From: an uncultured Dialister sp. | Lineage (GTDB): Bacteria > Bacillota > Negativicutes > Veillonellales > Dialisteraceae | NCBI GenBank assembly: GCA_934178345.1 | Contig: CAKPQG010000004.1 | Span: 1-64,000, forward strand | Length of the DNA: 64,000 bases | Direction of reading: 5' to 3' | Part shown: piece by piece, positions 7,974-15,637 of the stretch | How positions within the stretch are numbered: the stretch's first letter is position 1 | Layout of the letters: each line of letters opens with the position of its first letter | Made by a program: the position numbers and the translations under genes | The notes under the pieces: model-generated | What the model was told of the DNA's origin: nothing | Databases searched by the model: none | Seen by the model: only the letters and a program-made list of their open reading frames with translations

Positions 7974-8361
7974 ATGTCTTCCTATCTCACACCGCTCCTT
8001 GTCGCTTTAGGCGGCGCACTGGGCGCACTCACGCGATACACCGTCACACTGGTCGCCGCCTCCTTTCTGGGAAGCAGCTTCCCCTATGGCACGCTCGTCG
8101 TCAATGGGGCCGGCTCTTTCCTGATCGGCCTCCTCGCCTGCTTCTTCACCCAGCACTTTCCCTCCCCCCCTTGCCTCCGCGTTTCTGGTGACAGGATTCC
8201 TTGGAGGGCTCACGACCTTTTCTTCCATGATGAATGAAATCATGCAGCTTTTCCTTGCCGGTCAACTTCTTGAAGGATGCGCCTACCTGCTCTCCCAGCT
8301 CCTCATCGGACTTCTTGCCGTTTTCGCCGGATACTTTCTCATGAGCCGGATCCCCCTGTAG
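7974..8361 (+). pseudogene. crcB: Fluoride channel CrcB/Fluc, frameshifted
   Basis: The first frame (from ATG 7974) gives the N-terminal half of a CrcB/Fluc channel: LGGALGALTRY (residues 13-23) and FPYGTLVVNGAGSFLIG (about 40-56). After about residue 63 the match jumps to the next frame, which gives VTGFLGGLTTFSSMMNE, the family's GFCGGFTTFSTF block, and a last membrane helix ending at TAG 8359-8361. The shift lies in a run of seven C at 8164-8170; six C would restore one 128-residue frame. It is therefore a recent frameshift, a phase-variable tract or a sequencing error. The intact protein would export fluoride across the inner membrane. GAAAGGATCCCCT precedes the start. I see no fluoride riboswitch upstream. 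Confidence 0.85.
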
Positions 8362-8373
8362 CTCCCCACAGCC

Positions 8374-8412
8374 AAAACGCCCTCCCCCGCCAATGGCGGG
8401 GGAGGGCGTTTC
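8374..8412. terminator. Bidirectional terminator between crcB and the dehydrogenase gene
   Basis: AAAACGCCCTCCCCCGCC pairs with GGCGGGGGAGGGCGTTT around a short loop, located between the ends of two convergent genes. Confidence 0.8.
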
Positions 8413-8431
8413 CTTAGGAAACACTGATTCC

Positions 8432-9490
8432 TTATTTCAATTTCTCAAGCTCCATCATAGCCTTGTACACCATATCGAAGGTGATGTCATACGGCTTCAC
8501 ACGCATATCCTTCGTGTGCAGGCAATTCTCTACCAGCTCATCCGGATGCGCGGGATCGATGCCGATGTCAGAAAGACAATGCGGAAGACCGATGGACTTT
8601 GCAAAGCGGTAAATCTTATCCCGCTCTTCGATCTGACCATCCATCGTCAGCATGACCTGCAGGCCGTAATTCACGACCGCGCCGTGCAGATGATTTCCCT
8701 TGTGCGGCGTGCGGGTATGGCTGTTGTAGATCGCATGCGCCAGGCTCGAGTCCAGATCATCCTCGATGCATACAGACGCCATACCCGGCGCCACGATGAT
8801 GGAAAGGATCGCCGGTTCCAACGCATCCGTCACGATGCCCTTGTCCACCGCCTCGAGCGCTGCCTTGCCGTACTTCAGGATGCCGGGCGCTACATTCTGC
8901 GCGTTTCTGACGCCTGTCTCCTGCACCCATGTGAGATCCATGCCGCGCGCGGAGAACGGCACCTCGTACTGCTTCGCGAGCGCATCGCCGAGACCGGCCC
9001 AGAAATATTCACGCGGCGAATGTGCGATGACCTCCGTATTGATGAACGTGTGATACGCATTGCGGTCGCGATAGATCGAGCCCTTGAAGCTGTGATCCGG
9101 ATGGTACATGATGCAGACCGCCGTGACGGACGCGCAATTCGACGCCAGCGTCGGGAACGTGAAGAGCGGCTTCTTCAGAAGATGCGTCGCCCACTTCGCC
9201 GTATCCGTCGCGCGGCCGCCGCCGACTGCGAAGACCATGTCCGCCTCGCGGATCTCAGGAATCCTCGTCAGCGCCTCTGCATTTTCAAAAGTCGCATCAT
9301 CACCATACTGGAAACTGCCGAGGATCTCAATATGCCCTTCACAGGCCTTGCGAATCAGCGGCTCTGCTGCCGCTCTCGACTTCTCACCGCCCACAATAAC
9401 TGCCGTCTTGCCGTAGTCTGAGCAGATCTCCGGGACAGCATCGTACGCATCGACGCCGATCGTGAAATGAGGGAAAAATGTACTTTTCAT
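8432..9490 (-). CDS. Iron-containing (GldA-like) dehydrogenase, YbdH/HcxA-like
   Basis: A 352-residue cytosolic NAD(P)-dependent dehydrogenase of the iron-containing alcohol dehydrogenase / glycerol dehydrogenase superfamily. Seen: AVGGGRATDTAKW (the GGGxxxDxxK nucleotide-binding motif), FTFPTLASNCASVTAV, and the three metal ligands in WAGLGDALAKQYE (Asp), SSLAHAIYN (His) and HKGNHLHGAVV (His). The PTLASNCA segment and the overall pattern resemble the YbdH/HcxA branch, which oxidises 2-hydroxycarboxylates, more than true glycerol dehydrogenase, but the substrate is not certain. Start ATG 9490 follows AAAGGAAGGAAATCCT; an in-frame ATG 24 bases upstream lacks a site. It has its own promoter and terminator. 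Confidence 0.8.
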   Translation of the reverse strand: MKSTFFPHFTIGVDAYDAVPEICSDYGKTAVIVGGEKSRAAAEPLIRKACEGHIEILGSFQYGDDATFENAEALTRIPEIREADMVFAVGGGRATDTAKWATHLLKKPLFTFPTLASNCASVTAVCIMYHPDHSFKGSIYRDRNAYHTFINTEVIAHSPREYFWAGLGDALAKQYEVPFSARGMDLTWVQETGVRNAQNVAPGILKYGKAALEAVDKGIVTDALEPAILSIIVAPGMASVCIEDDLDSSLAHAIYNSHTRTPHKGNHLHGAVVNYGLQVMLTMDGQIEERDKIYRFAKSIGLPHCLSDIGIDPAHPDELVENCLHTKDMRVKPYDITFDMVYKAMMELEKLK

Positions 9491-9535
9491 AGGATTTCCT
9501 TCCTTTATACCCATAGGTAAAATTCTATGTGAACT

Positions 9536-9564
9536 ATTATAAGCATGAAGGGCGAGAGATGCAA
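9536..9564 (-). promoter_or_regulatory. Promoter of the iron-type dehydrogenase gene
   Basis: TTGCAT (9564-9559), 17-base spacer, TATAAT (9541-9536) with an upstream TGC-T context on the minus strand, 45 bases before the chosen ATG. Confidence 0.75.
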
Positions 9565-9574
9565 GAGAGGGGCA

Positions 9575-9900
9575 AGGGAAACACTGATTAAATCGTTGTC
9601 AGATTTAATCAGCGTTTCCCTAATCCCTGCTTTCAAACATCCATCATTCATCGGTCTGCAAGGAAGATTTCTCGCTTCGCTCGAAATGACGATACGAAAG
9701 TCTGATGTCTCCTAGTCTCCTAGTCTAATCCCTAATCCCTAGCTACTCACCCTACGGGTTCAGGTGGCGGCTTCGCCGCAGAGTATAAATAGGGCGATGC
9801 CCGAAGGCGGTATTCAAGTCACCAGTCACTAGTCCCTAGTCACTAGCTATTCATCCCTGCCTTCAAACTTCAAGGGGACGCCCCACGGCCTGACCACATT
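9575..9900. repeat. Short palindromic element plus composite repeats
   Basis: Positions 9575-9623 hold a 49-bp form of the palindromic element: AGGGAAACACTGATTAAATCG, a short loop, then CAGATTTAATCAGCGTTTCCCT, i.e. both ends without the middle. After it come the GATTTCTCGCTTCGCTCGAAATGACGATACGA module, TAATCCC heptads, the GGCGGCTTCGCCGCAGAGTATAAATAGGGCGATGCCCGA module and CAGTCAC/TAGTCAC heptads. No gene is seen. Confidence 0.8.
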
Positions 9901-9965
9901 GCCCCTAGCATTCATCGCCCAATAATGATACCATAGGGACATATCTCTAAAGGGAAGGAAACACT

Positions 9966-10205
9966 ATGAAACGACCGCAGAAAGTGACCCCGGAAAGCCG
10001 GCTGAACCAGTACGCCCGTAAAATGTACGGCAAAGAAAAATTCGAAAAGCAGTGGGACGAAGACTACGAGACAGAAAGCCTCACCGGAAAAAAAGGCGAC
10101 AAGAAAAAGATCCGCATCGCCCTGAACCGCAAGCTCCGCCACAGCAGAAAGCAAGACATCGCTGACGGCGGCGCTTACAAAAAAGAAACCTCGTGGGAAG
10201 AGTAG
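9966..10205 (+). CDS. Small highly charged hypothetical protein
   Basis: A 79-residue protein, very rich in lysine, arginine, aspartate and glutamate (for example KKGDKKKIRIALNRKLRHSRK at about 43-63). It has no cysteines, membrane segment or signal peptide. The start is supported by AAGGGAAGGAAACACT just upstream. I do not recognise a family. The basic C-terminal half could bind nucleic acid, but that is only a composition argument. It is surrounded by repeat tracts on both sides and is probably monocistronic. Confidence 0.6.
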   Translation: MKRPQKVTPESRLNQYARKMYGKEKFEKQWDEDYETESLTGKKGDKKKIRIALNRKLRHSRKQDIADGGAYKKETSWEE

Positions 10206-10552
10206 ACTAGCGGTATGACGCCACCTCACATGAACCATCTGCCGACTGCCTCAAAATGAGGAATGAGGAATGAGGAATGGTGGTGCGGCGCATAAAAATC
10301 AGAAGCGCCGTGGAGTATAAATAGGACGATGCCCGAAGGTCGTCGTAAAGCAGGTTTCCCGTTTGATGTTTCCTAACATAGTACGTTAGTACGTCTGACC
10401 GCGAATGACAAAGATTTCTCGCTCCACTCGAAATGACCGTGCGAGAGGGTCTAAAGCCTCCTGATCTTCCAGTCACCAGTCACTAGTCACTCCTAACCTC
10501 CAATGCCTAACCACTCATACCAACTATTATCTATCAAGGAAAGCGTCTTACT
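10206..10552. repeat. Composite repeat region
   Basis: No gene is seen. AATGAGG heptads (10256-10278), the GTGGTGCGGCGC...GCGCCG-GTATAAATAGG module, the GACCGCGAATGACAAAGATTTCTCG module (10398-10436) and CAGTCAC/TAGTCAC heptads (10470-10490) are present. Confidence 0.8.
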
Positions 10553-11095
10553 ATGATCAATAAAGAAGACATCCTCGTCCTCGACACCGAGACCACCGGT
10601 TTCGGCCCTTTGGCCGAGATCCTGCAGCTCTCCATCGTAAACGGACTGGGCGAAGTCGTAATGAATGAATATTTCCGCCCCGCGCGCGCCACCTGCTGGC
10701 CCGGCGCCGAAGCAGTGAATCACATTTCCCCCGCCATGGTCGCGGGCAAGCCCCTCATCAGCGAGAGGAAATCAGACATCGAAAGCATTCTTCACGCCGC
10801 CAAAATCATCTCCGGCTACAACCTCCCCTACGACCAGAAAATGCTCATTCAAAACGGCATCTACATCCCGAGCCATTGCAAAGTCCGCTACATGGACCTC
10901 ATGAAGCCTTTCGCCAAGACCTATGGCGAGCCGAGCACCCGCTATCCGGGAAAATATAAATACCAGAAACTCATCACCTGCGCGAAATACTACGGCTACG
11001 CTGAGGAAGGCTGGCACGACAGCCTCGCCGACACGAAAGCCACCCTCTACTGCTTCTGGAAAATGGTCGAGGACGGAAGCATTGTTTTGGAATAA
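10553..11095 (+). CDS. DEDDh 3'-5' exonuclease (DnaQ-like)
   Basis: A 180-residue protein of the DnaQ/RNase T exonuclease superfamily. The four acidic residues and catalytic histidine are all visible: LDTETTG (Asp 10, Glu 12), GYNLPYDQKML (Asp near 88), and WHDSLADTKATL (His near 160, Asp near 165). It would use two metal ions to remove nucleotides from 3' ends. There is no polymerase or BRCT domain, so it is a stand-alone exonuclease. The start is preceded by AAGGAAAG, 12 bases away, a little long. It lies upstream of an RNase H gene in the same direction, separated by a repeat tract, so the two may both serve nucleic-acid processing. Confidence 0.85.
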   Translation: MINKEDILVLDTETTGFGPLAEILQLSIVNGLGEVVMNEYFRPARATCWPGAEAVNHISPAMVAGKPLISERKSDIESILHAAKIISGYNLPYDQKMLIQNGIYIPSHCKVRYMDLMKPFAKTYGEPSTRYPGKYKYQKLITCAKYYGYAEEGWHDSLADTKATLYCFWKMVEDGSIVLE

Positions 11096-11306
11096 TGATG
11101 TCCCACAAATAAAGAAACCCATCAGCAAAAGTTCAGGGTTAGCCCGTGGGGCGTGCCGCCCTTTGATTACGCGCGAAAGAGGGGGAGCGCTGATTCAATC
11201 GCAGAGTCAGCGTTTCCCTAATCCCTAGCCACTAATCCCTAGCTACCAGTCACTAGTCACTAGCCACTCATACCTGCTTTCAAACTTAGCCCCAGAAAGG
11301 AACCCC
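11096..11306. repeat. Repeat region with a short palindromic element
   Basis: Contains the TTCAGGGTTAGCCCGTGGGGCGTGCCGCCCTTTGATTA module (11130-11168), a 38-bp short palindromic element (11185-11222, GAGCGCTGATTCAATCGCAGAGTCAGCGTTTCC), and TAATCCC/TAGCCAC/CAGTCAC heptads. No gene is seen. Confidence 0.75.
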
Positions 11307-12071
11307 ATGCCCAAGAAATACTACGTCGTCAAGCGCGGACACCACGCGGGCGTCTACTACAGCTGGAGCGACTGCCAGAAAGAAGTCACCGGATTTCCCG
11401 GAGCCATCTACAAAGGCTTCGCGACCAAAGCAGAAGCCGAAGCATGGTACGGGAAGCCCATCGCCGCCGCGCCGAAAGCCGCCGCCCATGCGGCCATCCC
11501 CCAAAAGCCCGCGCCCACGATCGAAACGCTCGAGAAGAAATACCCCGCCTACGCGGAACCCTTGGACATCAGCTGCATCTCCTACGACGGTAAGACCGAG
11601 CGCATCGTCCTTCCCGAGACGCTCGTCATCTACACCGACGGCTCCTGCCTCGTGAACCCCGATGGCCCCGGCGGATTTGCCGCCGTCTTCCTCACCCCCG
11701 AAGGCCGCGAGCTCCTCACCCTCTCCGGCGGCGAACCCTCCTCCACAAACAACCGCATGGAGCTCCGCGCCGCCTACGAAGCACTGAAACTCTTGGATGA
11801 CGGCATCCGCCGCACCATCACCTTCCACACTGACAGCAAGTACCTGCAGAAAGCCATCACCAACCGCTGGCTCTACAACTGGAAACGAAACGGCTGGCTC
11901 ACCGCTACCAAAACCCCCGTCTCAAACCAGGACCTCTGGAAGGCGCTGGACCGCGTCATGACGCCCCACCGCCTCACCTTCGAATGGGTCAAAGGCCATG
12001 TCGGGACAAAGTACAACGAAATGTGCGACACCCTCGCGAAAGGCGAAGCGATGAAATTTCGGGGCTGGTGA
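11307..12071 (+). CDS. rnhA: Ribonuclease H with N-terminal hybrid-binding domain
   Basis: A 254-residue protein with two domains. Residues 1-50 (KKYYVVKRGHHAGVYYSWSDC ... GFATKAEAEAWY) are the small RNA-DNA hybrid-binding domain found at the front of many RNase H1 enzymes. Residues 108-250 are the RNase HI catalytic domain with all four carboxylates: IYTDGSCLVNPDG (Asp), NRMELRAAYEAL (Glu), FHTDSKYLQ (Asp) and CDTLAKGEA (Asp). It cleaves RNA in RNA-DNA hybrids during replication and repair. An alanine- and proline-rich linker joins the domains. The start follows AAAGGAACCCC. The stop codon TGA is the first triplet of a heptad repeat tract (TGACTAGTGACC). Confidence 0.92.
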   Translation: MPKKYYVVKRGHHAGVYYSWSDCQKEVTGFPGAIYKGFATKAEAEAWYGKPIAAAPKAAAHAAIPQKPAPTIETLEKKYPAYAEPLDISCISYDGKTERIVLPETLVIYTDGSCLVNPDGPGGFAAVFLTPEGRELLTLSGGEPSSTNNRMELRAAYEALKLLDDGIRRTITFHTDSKYLQKAITNRWLYNWKRNGWLTATKTPVSNQDLWKALDRVMTPHRLTFEWVKGHVGTKYNEMCDTLAKGEAMKFRGW

Positions 12072-12750
12072 CTAGTGACCAGGGACTAGTGACCAGGGAC
12101 TAGTGACTAGTGACTAGTGACTAGTGACTGGTGACTGGTGACTGAAATGCCACTTTCGGGCATCGCCCTTTTCGTCATTCTGAGTGGGAGCGGCGCTCGG
12201 GTGCTTTCATAAATCGTCGACTTGAGACGCTCCTTCCCGCTCTCTTTCATACCGCCAGTGCCCTATCCGCCCCTGCGGGGCACCTTCCCCTCGAGGGGAA
12301 GGCTGACGATACGGGAATACCGTCATCTAAAATGCGGCGAAGCCGCCACCGGAACCCGTAGGGTGAGTAGCTAGGGATTAGGGATTAGGCTAGGAGACTG
12401 AGAGACTAGGAGACATCAGATATCAGACGACAGACATCTGACTTCTATCCTCCGCCCTTTATAAAAATCGCCGCGAAGCGCCGCACCTCTTAGCCTTCCC
12501 CCTTGGGGAAGGGGGACCGCGTCAGCGGTGGATAGGGTGCTTTCATAAATCGTCGACTTGAGACGCTCCTTCTCGTTCTCTTTCATACCGCCGGTGCCCT
12601 ATCCGCCCCTGCGGGGCACCTTCCCCTCGAGGGGAAGGCTGACGATACAGGAATACCGTCATCTAAACTGTGGCGAAGCCGCCACCGGAACCCGTTGAAC
12701 CCGTTGAACCCGTTGAACCCTGAACCCTGAACCCTGAACCCTCCAATCAT
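12072..12750. repeat. Composite repeat region, mostly inverted orientation
   Basis: No gene is seen. GTGACTA/GTGACTG heptads run at 12068-12145, then GCCACTTTCGGGCATCGCCC, TCGTCATTCTGAGTGGGAGC, and two copies of a 125-bp block (CATAAATCGTCGACTTGAGACGCTCC ... CCTATCCGCCCCTGCGGGGCACC ... GACGATAC) at about 12210-12330 and 12543-12660. Further TAGGGAT, CAGACGA and CATCTGA heptads and a GTTGAACCC 9-mer array (12682-12720) follow, with CTGAACC heptads to 12742. Confidence 0.8.
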
Positions 12751-12760
12751 TAAAATTTCA

Positions 12761-12790
12761 TTTCCATTTTCTGCGTGAATGCTGTATAAT
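12761..12790 (+). promoter_or_regulatory. Promoter of the cobalamin-riboswitch transcript
   Basis: TATAAT at 12785-12790 with TTTCCA at 12761-12766, 18 bases apart. It starts the transcript that carries the cobalamin riboswitch 40 bases downstream. Confidence 0.6.
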
Positions 12791-12833
12791 ACATACAGCA
12801 TTTTTATATTGAATCAAAGAAGGTCTTTCAAAA

Positions 12834-12977
12834 AATCTTTGAAAGTGAAAAGAGAAGACGGTGCAAATCCGTCACGGTCCCGCCGCTGTAAGGCTGAGCC
12901 CTCCTCACGATGTCACTGGGAAACTGGGAAGACGAGGACGGGCGAGGACGCCAAGCCAGAAGAACTGCCCTCTTTGA
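12834..12977 (+). promoter_or_regulatory. Cobalamin (adenosylcobalamin) riboswitch
   Basis: The conserved core GACGGTGCAAATCCGTCACGG with CCCGCCGCTGTAA (12858-12891) is the cobalamin riboswitch B12-box region. CACTGGGAAACTGGGAAG and GACGCCAAGCCAGAAGA further on match the rest of the consensus. The closing stem P1 pairs TCAAAGA (12834-12840) with TCTTTGA (12971-12977). Downstream, GAAAACAAC (12979-12987) can pair with GTTGTTTTC (13035-13043), a possible expression platform. It would lower expression of the downstream TonB receptor when B12 is plentiful. Confidence 0.93.
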
Positions 12978-13079
12978 TGAAAACAACTGATCCGCTGCGG
13001 ATGGTGCGATGTATACCGGAAGCAGATGGCGCAGGTTGTTTTCAAGTTTCCATCCATACGGGATAGAGGAGGAAGAAAA

Positions 13080-15020
13080 ATGAATCAGAAAATTTTGACA
13101 GCGTCTTTGGCAGCTCTTGTGCTTACCACAGGCGCTTTTAGTGTGCAGGCGGAAAGCACCCCCCCGAATTTTTATTCGCTAGATGAGGTGGTCGTTACTG
13201 CGAGCCGTACACCGGAGAAGAAGATCGACACCAATGCGGATGTCGCAGTCGTGACGGCAGATGAGATCGCGCAGAAGCATTATAGCGATGTAACTGAAGC
13301 CATTCGCTCTATACCTGGCGTTGCCCTTGGTTCGCAGAATGCCTCTAGCCAGATTTCTTTCACCAATCCACTAACAATCAATGGTAGCCAAAATGTAGTT
13401 ATCATGGTTGATGGTATGAGAATCAACACCAATGGTGTTATGAACAGAACCACCGCTTTAGGTACCTTGACCAACATGAACTCCATCGACCATATTGAGA
13501 TATTGAAAGGAGCCGCGTCTACTCTCTACGGCAGTGATGCGCAAGGTGGTGTCATCAACATCATCACAAAAAAGCCAGAAGACGGTCAGGTACACACAAA
13601 GCTCGATCTCTCCCGTGCCAGCTATAATGGAGAAAAGTATGGTATCTATAACGAAGGTAGTAGCAATGGCTTTTTCTGGACAGTAGATGCTCACAAAGAA
13701 TTACAGGGCACATACAAGGACGGCTGGGATCGTCATACCATCAATCACTTGAACGCGAAATCAATTTCCACTAAATTTGGATATGACTTTGGCAATGACT
13801 CCAATCTCGTTTTCAATTATGAAAAATATAAATTAGACTATACGCGCCCCGATGGCGGCACTACCAGCACACAAGCTGATCAAGGCAAAAAAGATAATGA
13901 CCGTATCAGCCTGCAATATAGCGCAAAAATCAATGAGCGTATATCTAATCAATTCTCTATCTATAGAAATCAGAACCGCATCGAAGATAACTATAACAAT
14001 CTCACGAACGTCGCAGATGGAAGCGGGTATACTGATATCCATATGAAAACTACTGGCATTTCTGACCAACTCACTTATAAAGGAAACAGCCAGACCATCA
14101 TCGGAGGCTTTGATTGGTACAAAGATGAAATCCCGCACTACAAATATTCTTGGGGGCACGGTTCTCTTGCTATAGATTCTCCCGAAGAGGGATCCAGTGT
14201 GACAACCACTGCCTTCTACATTCAGGATAAATGGGACATCACGGATAAATGGAATGTAACCCCAGGCATTCGTATCACACATAACAGCCAATACGGAAAT
14301 AATACTTCCCCAAGCCTTTCCATTGGCTACAAGGCCAGTGAAAACACCAACTATTACATGAATTACAAAAAATTCTTCAGAGCTCCTTCTCTCATGGAAT
14401 TGTACTATATGAGCAAAAATGCACCCAACTTGGACCCAGAAAAGGGCTATACCGTAGAAATGGGTGTCAATCATAAGTTCAATTCCACCCTTACCGGCAC
14501 ACTCAATATTTACACCCAGCGTGCCGACAACCTCATCGGATGGGATAGTGCCGCTTCTAACTATGGAAACTCTGGGAAAATCAAAAATAATGGCGTCAAT
14601 CTGTCTCTGCAGAAAGAATTCAATAAACATGTCAGCGCCACTTTAGGCTACACATACATTAACGCAGATTCTTCCACCAAAAACACGGTATATGCCAACA
14701 TTCCAAAGCATGAACTTAACATCGGCATCAATTACCAGAATAGCAAGTTGACTGCCTCCTTATGGGGACGCGGTATCATGAATCGATACACGACAAAGGA
14801 TACCATGAAAGACTACTCTAGTTACTGGGTGTGGGACGTTGCTGCAAACTACAAGATAGCCCCACAGGCTAACGTATACGCCAAGGTGAATAACCTCTTC
14901 GATCAGTTCTACACAGACATCGGTACATCCTTTGGGCCATATGCTGATCCAGCAAATCACCAATATTGGTTCTCCGCCCCCGGCCGCAATTTTGAGATCG
15001 GCCTCCAGTTCCAGTTCTAA
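13080..15020 (+). CDS. btuB: TonB-dependent cobalamin/corrinoid receptor (BtuB-like)
   Basis: A 646-residue outer-membrane protein. It has a signal peptide (residues 1-22, cleavage near VQAES), the TonB box region LDEVVVTASRTP (about 32-43), the plug domain (IRSIPGV, NVVIMVDGMRIN, IEILKGAASTLYGSDAQGGVINIITKK), and a beta-barrel ending NLFDQFY ... FEIGLQFQF with a terminal phenylalanine. The cobalamin riboswitch directly upstream makes a B12 or corrinoid substrate likely. ATG 13080 follows GAGGAGGAAGAAAA; an earlier in-frame ATG at 13026 lies inside the riboswitch platform. No BtuC/D/F genes are adjacent. The only FecCD-type transporter in the window is at 53699-55530. A strong terminator follows. 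Confidence 0.92.
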   Translation: MNQKILTASLAALVLTTGAFSVQAESTPPNFYSLDEVVVTASRTPEKKIDTNADVAVVTADEIAQKHYSDVTEAIRSIPGVALGSQNASSQISFTNPLTINGSQNVVIMVDGMRINTNGVMNRTTALGTLTNMNSIDHIEILKGAASTLYGSDAQGGVINIITKKPEDGQVHTKLDLSRASYNGEKYGIYNEGSSNGFFWTVDAHKELQGTYKDGWDRHTINHLNAKSISTKFGYDFGNDSNLVFNYEKYKLDYTRPDGGTTSTQADQGKKDNDRISLQYSAKINERISNQFSIYRNQNRIEDNYNNLTNVADGSGYTDIHMKTTGISDQLTYKGNSQTIIGGFDWYKDEIPHYKYSWGHGSLAIDSPEEGSSVTTTAFYIQDKWDITDKWNVTPGIRITHNSQYGNNTSPSLSIGYKASENTNYYMNYKKFFRAPSLMELYYMSKNAPNLDPEKGYTVEMGVNHKFNSTLTGTLNIYTQRADNLIGWDSAASNYGNSGKIKNNGVNLSLQKEFNKHVSATLGYTYINADSSTKNTVYANIPKHELNIGINYQNSKLTASLWGRGIMNRYTTKDTMKDYSSYWVWDVAANYKIAPQANVYAKVNNLFDQFYTDIGTSFGPYADPANHQYWFSAPGRNFEIGLQFQF

Positions 15021-15055
15021 GGAGCAAGCATTAGCCATCACTGCATGATGCACAA

Positions 15056-15091
15056 TAAAAGCGATGAGACGAAAATCTCATCGCTTTTTAT
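15056..15091 (+). terminator. Terminator after btuB
   Basis: AAAAGCGATGAGA and TCTCATCGCTTTTT form a 13-bp stem with a T tract. Confidence 0.85.
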
Positions 15092-15127
15092 ACGGCTCCC
15101 AGTCATCGGTCACATACTTCGTACCAC

Positions 15128-15323
15128 CGACTGAAAATCAGACGCAATATTACGTCTGGTTTTCAGTCGGTATCACCATAGTGATACACTCATGGCTGCG
15201 TCTCAAAAGTATTGAAAGCACCGTGGTCATCGGTGATTTTAGCATTTCCCTCCACACAAATCCACATTTTTAGCCATTTCATCCAACTGAAAAGTAGACG
15301 CAATATTGCGTCTACTTTTCAGT
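15128..15323. repeat. Pair of related perfect hairpins
   Basis: Hairpin one is at 15128-15169: CGACTGAAAATCAGACG ... CGTCTGGTTTTCAGTCG around CAATATTA. Hairpin two is at 15286-15323: ACTGAAAAGTAGACG ... CGTCTACTTTTCAGT around CAATATTG. Stem and loop are clearly related but the stems carry compensating changes. No gene lies between them. They could be operators, folded RNA or a further palindromic element family. Confidence 0.6.
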
Positions 15324-15352
15324 CCGCGAATTCCCCTCCCGCCACTCCCCAC

Positions 15353-15450
15353 TTGCTTTTCCTTCGCAAAAAGAATAAAATATGACAGGTAAAAATTCAC
15401 AGTCAGGCAAAGGAAGGAGGCTCTTTCGTTTTTCGAAAGCCTCCTTTTTT
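15353..15450 (+). ncRNA. Short promoter-to-terminator unit upstream of uraA
   Basis: A good promoter (TTGCTT 15353-15358, 17-base spacer, TAAAAT 15376-15381) is followed only about 60 bases later by a terminator: AAGGAGGCTCTTTCG and CGAAAGCCTCCTT with a T6 tract (15414-15450). The transcript would be a small RNA or an attenuated leader of the uracil permease gene that begins at 15638. Its AGTC...GGAGGCT segment slightly recalls the PyrR-binding consensus, but I cannot confirm that. A 49-bp short palindromic element (15452-15500) sits right after the terminator. Confidence 0.5.
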
Positions 15451-15637
15451 CTAGGGAAGCGCTGATTCAATCGTTGTCAGACTGCATCAGCGCTTCCCCA
15501 GGACTCGCATCCCACGTATCCCGCTTCCGCATGTTCCCGAAGTGGGAAAGGGGATACGTGAAGGCAAGAAGTTTCCCCGTCTGATTTCCCTAATCCCCAG
15601 TCACCAGTCACTATTTTCCCCCAAAAGGAGAACGCCT

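Noticed and set aside
8393..9421. 342-codon plus-strand frame opposite the dehydrogenase
   Set aside because: Antisense shadow. The minus-strand protein has complete metal and nucleotide motifs.
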